Below, piece after piece: positions 5,888-7,542 of a DNA stretch of 7,542 nt (its first letter is position 1; each line of letters opens with the position of its first letter). A model generated the notes under the pieces. It was given only the letters and a program-made list of their open reading frames with translations, searched no databases and was not told the origin of the DNA. The position numbers were made by a program, and so were the translations under genes. The DNA is taken from positions 1-7,542 of the forward strand of contig JAWOBE010000072.1 of NCBI GenBank assembly GCA_046498185.1. Reading direction: 5' to 3'. Origin of the DNA: CAYXDR01 sp046498185 (GTDB taxonomy: Bacteria; Desulfobacterota; DSM-4660; Desulfatiglandales; Desulfatiglandaceae).

Positions 5888-7323
5888 GATTACCAACTCA
5901 TAAAACCAAGATTGTTTGCACCATAGGCCCGGCCTCCCGCTCGGAAGCTGTTCTGGAGCGGTTAATGATACAGGGAATGAATGTGGCGCGGCTCAACTTT
6001 GCCCATGGGACCCTGCAGGGCCACAGGGAGGACATCCGCCGCATACGCGCTGTCGCTGCAAAACTCCAGCTCCATTGCATGATCATGGCGGATCTTCCCG
6101 GTCCCAAGATACGAATAGGGCAACTCTCGGATGAGCCGCTCCTGCTGGAAAAAGGCAATGAGGTCATATTGACCGTCAAAGACCTTGTGGGCACAGCCAA
6201 TCGGATACCTGTTGAGTACAAGAGATTGCCTGAGAGTGTGAGCCCTGGAAGCCTGATTTTTCTCAATGACGGTTTCATACAGCTTCAGGTGGAGAAGGTG
6301 TCCGAGGAGGAGGTCTTCTGCCGAACGGTTATCGGTGGTCCACTTCTTTCCTACAAAGGATTAAATCTTCCGGGGGTAAAGATTTTTGCCGATGCGGTGT
6401 CGGGAAAGGACCTCGAGTTTGTCGTTTTTGCCCTGCAGGAGGGTGTGGATGCCTTTGGTGTTTCATTTGCGGAGACAGCGGATGACATACGCAAGGTGAA
6501 GGGCTTTGTACAAAAAAGAGGGCATTCCGCGTATGTGGTTGCCAAAATCGAGCGGGCAGAGGCCGTTGACAATTTCGATGCGATTCTTTCCGCGGCAGAC
6601 GCCGTCATGATCGCCCGGGGCGACCTGGGGGTTCAACTCCCTTTGCAGGATGTGCCGGCAGTTCAGAAAAAACTGATCCACAAGGCGAATCTTTTGGGCC
6701 GACCTGTGATAACGGCGACCCAGATGCTGTTATCCATGACGGAGAATATCCGGCCGACCCGCGCCGAGGTGTCGGATGTGGCCAATGCTGTTCTGGATGG
6801 AACGGACGCGGTGATGTTGTCCGAAGAGACGGCCATCGGAAGGTATCCTGTGGAAGCGGTTGAAATGATAACTAAAATAGCAACATCCGCCGAACTGGAA
6901 CGGAAAGCTGTCAGTGCTTTGGCTGATTTGCCCGCATACTTCAGGACGGGTGCGGGTTCCGGCAACACCACCGTTGAGAATATTGTTTCCCTGAATGCCG
7001 TTGAATCTGCGGATGCCTTGAATGTGCGCTATATAGTGACCAACACGCAAGGTAAGGGCGCCCCGTGCCTTATCTCCAGGTTCAAGCCGGACTGCTGGAT
7101 ACTTTCCTGCGGCGGCGATGTAAAAACGAATAATTTCCTGGCACTGTCTTACGGGGTTTATCCTGTTTGCCTTGATTATGAAACAAATGCCTTTGCCGAA
7201 ATGGCTATGCGCTTTCTGACCAAGGCCGGGATGGTTGAAAAAGACGAGAGAATGATTTTGATCGAGGATGAACCAACCAAGGACATGCATGGAACCGACT
7301 CGCTTAAAATAATCAGTGCGTGA
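5884..7323 (+). CDS. pyk: Pyruvate kinase, predicted K+-independent type
   Basis: Transfers phosphate from phosphoenolpyruvate to ADP, giving pyruvate and ATP, the last step of glycolysis. Motifs in order: KTKIVCTIGPAS (8-19), MNVARLNFAHG (32-42) with R36 and N38, DLPGPKIRIG (70-79), the B-domain (about 80-165, with LNDG and GLNLPGVK), AKIERAEAV with catalytic K221 and metal ligand E223, RGDLGV with metal ligand D247, TATQML with T279, then RPTRAEVSDVANAVLDGTDAVMLSEETA. The remainder is the usual C-terminal domain. The 479 aa are normal for a bacterial enzyme. In rabbit muscle numbering it has Leu at 113, Lys at 117 and Ile at 120, and Ala replaces the K+-binding Ser of the NFSHG motif, which are features of K+-independent enzymes. 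ATG 5884 has GGTGA 7 nt upstream. It is probably cotranscribed with pfkB and the following ORF. Confidence 0.95.
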   Translation: MRLPTHKTKIVCTIGPASRSEAVLERLMIQGMNVARLNFAHGTLQGHREDIRRIRAVAAKLQLHCMIMADLPGPKIRIGQLSDEPLLLEKGNEVILTVKDLVGTANRIPVEYKRLPESVSPGSLIFLNDGFIQLQVEKVSEEEVFCRTVIGGPLLSYKGLNLPGVKIFADAVSGKDLEFVVFALQEGVDAFGVSFAETADDIRKVKGFVQKRGHSAYVVAKIERAEAVDNFDAILSAADAVMIARGDLGVQLPLQDVPAVQKKLIHKANLLGRPVITATQMLLSMTENIRPTRAEVSDVANAVLDGTDAVMLSEETAIGRYPVEAVEMITKIATSAELERKAVSALADLPAYFRTGAGSGNTTVENIVSLNAVESADALNVRYIVTNTQGKGAPCLISRFKPDCWILSCGGDVKTNNFLALSYGVYPVCLDYETNAFAEMAMRFLTKAGMVEKDERMILIEDEPTKDMHGTDSLKIISA

Positions 7324-7350
7324 TTATTAGGGGCTGATAGAGGGAAGAAT

Positions 7351-7542
7351 ATGACATCTGAAAACAGGCATGAACTCAAAGTGCTGGTGCTGGATGCCGT
7401 GATGGAACGTGCCATTCACCTGTTCGGTCCGAGGTATGAAAAAGGCCCCCGGGTGCTGGCAGTAGGACCGGCCGTACGCGATTCGGATTTCGGCGCCGTC
7501 GGTTCCGCTCCGTTGAATAAGGTTTTGTGTAATTTATTGGGA
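7351..7542 (+). CDS. Unrecognised protein, 5' part only, runs off the right edge
   Basis: An open frame of 64 codons begins at ATG 7351 and is uninterrupted to the window end. AGGGAAG (7341-7347) is a plausible ribosome site. The start lies 27 bases after the pyk stop, so it is likely the next gene of the same transcript. The visible part begins MTSENRHELKVLVLDAVMER and continues through a basic stretch to RVLAVGPAVRDSDFG. I do not recognise a family. No signal peptide or membrane segment is visible. Confidence 0.65.
   Translation, partial: MTSENRHELKVLVLDAVMERAIHLFGPRYEKGPRVLAVGPAVRDSDFGAVGSAPLNKVLCNLLG

Noticed and set aside
6730..7290. 186-codon open frame on the - strand inside pyk
   Set aside because: Antisense shadow of a gene with clear catalytic motifs on the + strand; no domain or ribosome site supports it.

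Overview
The window looks like a piece of an anaerobic or facultatively anaerobic Gram-negative genome. I favour Desulfobacterota (former Deltaproteobacteria). That rests on a multi-PAS hybrid histidine kinase, a sigma-54 activator, a remnant of a B12-binding radical SAM protein and mid-range GC content. No rRNA or phylogenetic marker is present, so this is an inference. All genes I can support lie on the + strand. I found no tRNA, rRNA, CRISPR array or insertion sequence.

Region 1 (1-4260) is regulatory. It starts with a soluble hybrid sensor kinase (three PAS domains, HisKA, HATPase, receiver) whose frame is open at the left edge. A 395-base gap follows. It holds a weak hairpin, a perfect head-to-tail 11-bp repeat pair, a possible -10 box and a very AT-rich leader. 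The gap leads into a PAS-AAA+-Fis sigma-54 activator that has no receiver domain. The two proteins may serve one circuit, but the activator has no visible phospho-acceptor domain, so direct phosphotransfer from the kinase is not supported.

Region 2 (4261-4850) has no intact gene. It carries the decayed 5' part of a B12-binding radical SAM protein: the start codon appears lost, there is one frameshift, an apparent internal deletion, and the radical SAM half is missing. The remnant ends directly at the ribosome binding site of the next gene.

Region 3 (4851-7542) is metabolic. It encodes a Pfk-2-type 6-phosphofructokinase (pfkB, TTG start), a possible 22-codon ORF whose stop overlaps the next start as ATGA, a pyruvate kinase (pyk), and the first 64 codons of an unrecognised gene that runs off the right edge. 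Spacing suggests one transcription unit, carrying two kinases at the early and final committed steps of glycolysis. The pyruvate kinase has the residue set of the K+-independent branch of its family.

I saw no clear novel defence or mobile system. The strongest leads are the tandem 11-bp repeats before the activator, the decayed radical SAM gene next to pfkB, the K+-independence signature in pyk, and a 39-nt near-identical repeat in the kinase that could allow loss or gain of one PAS module.
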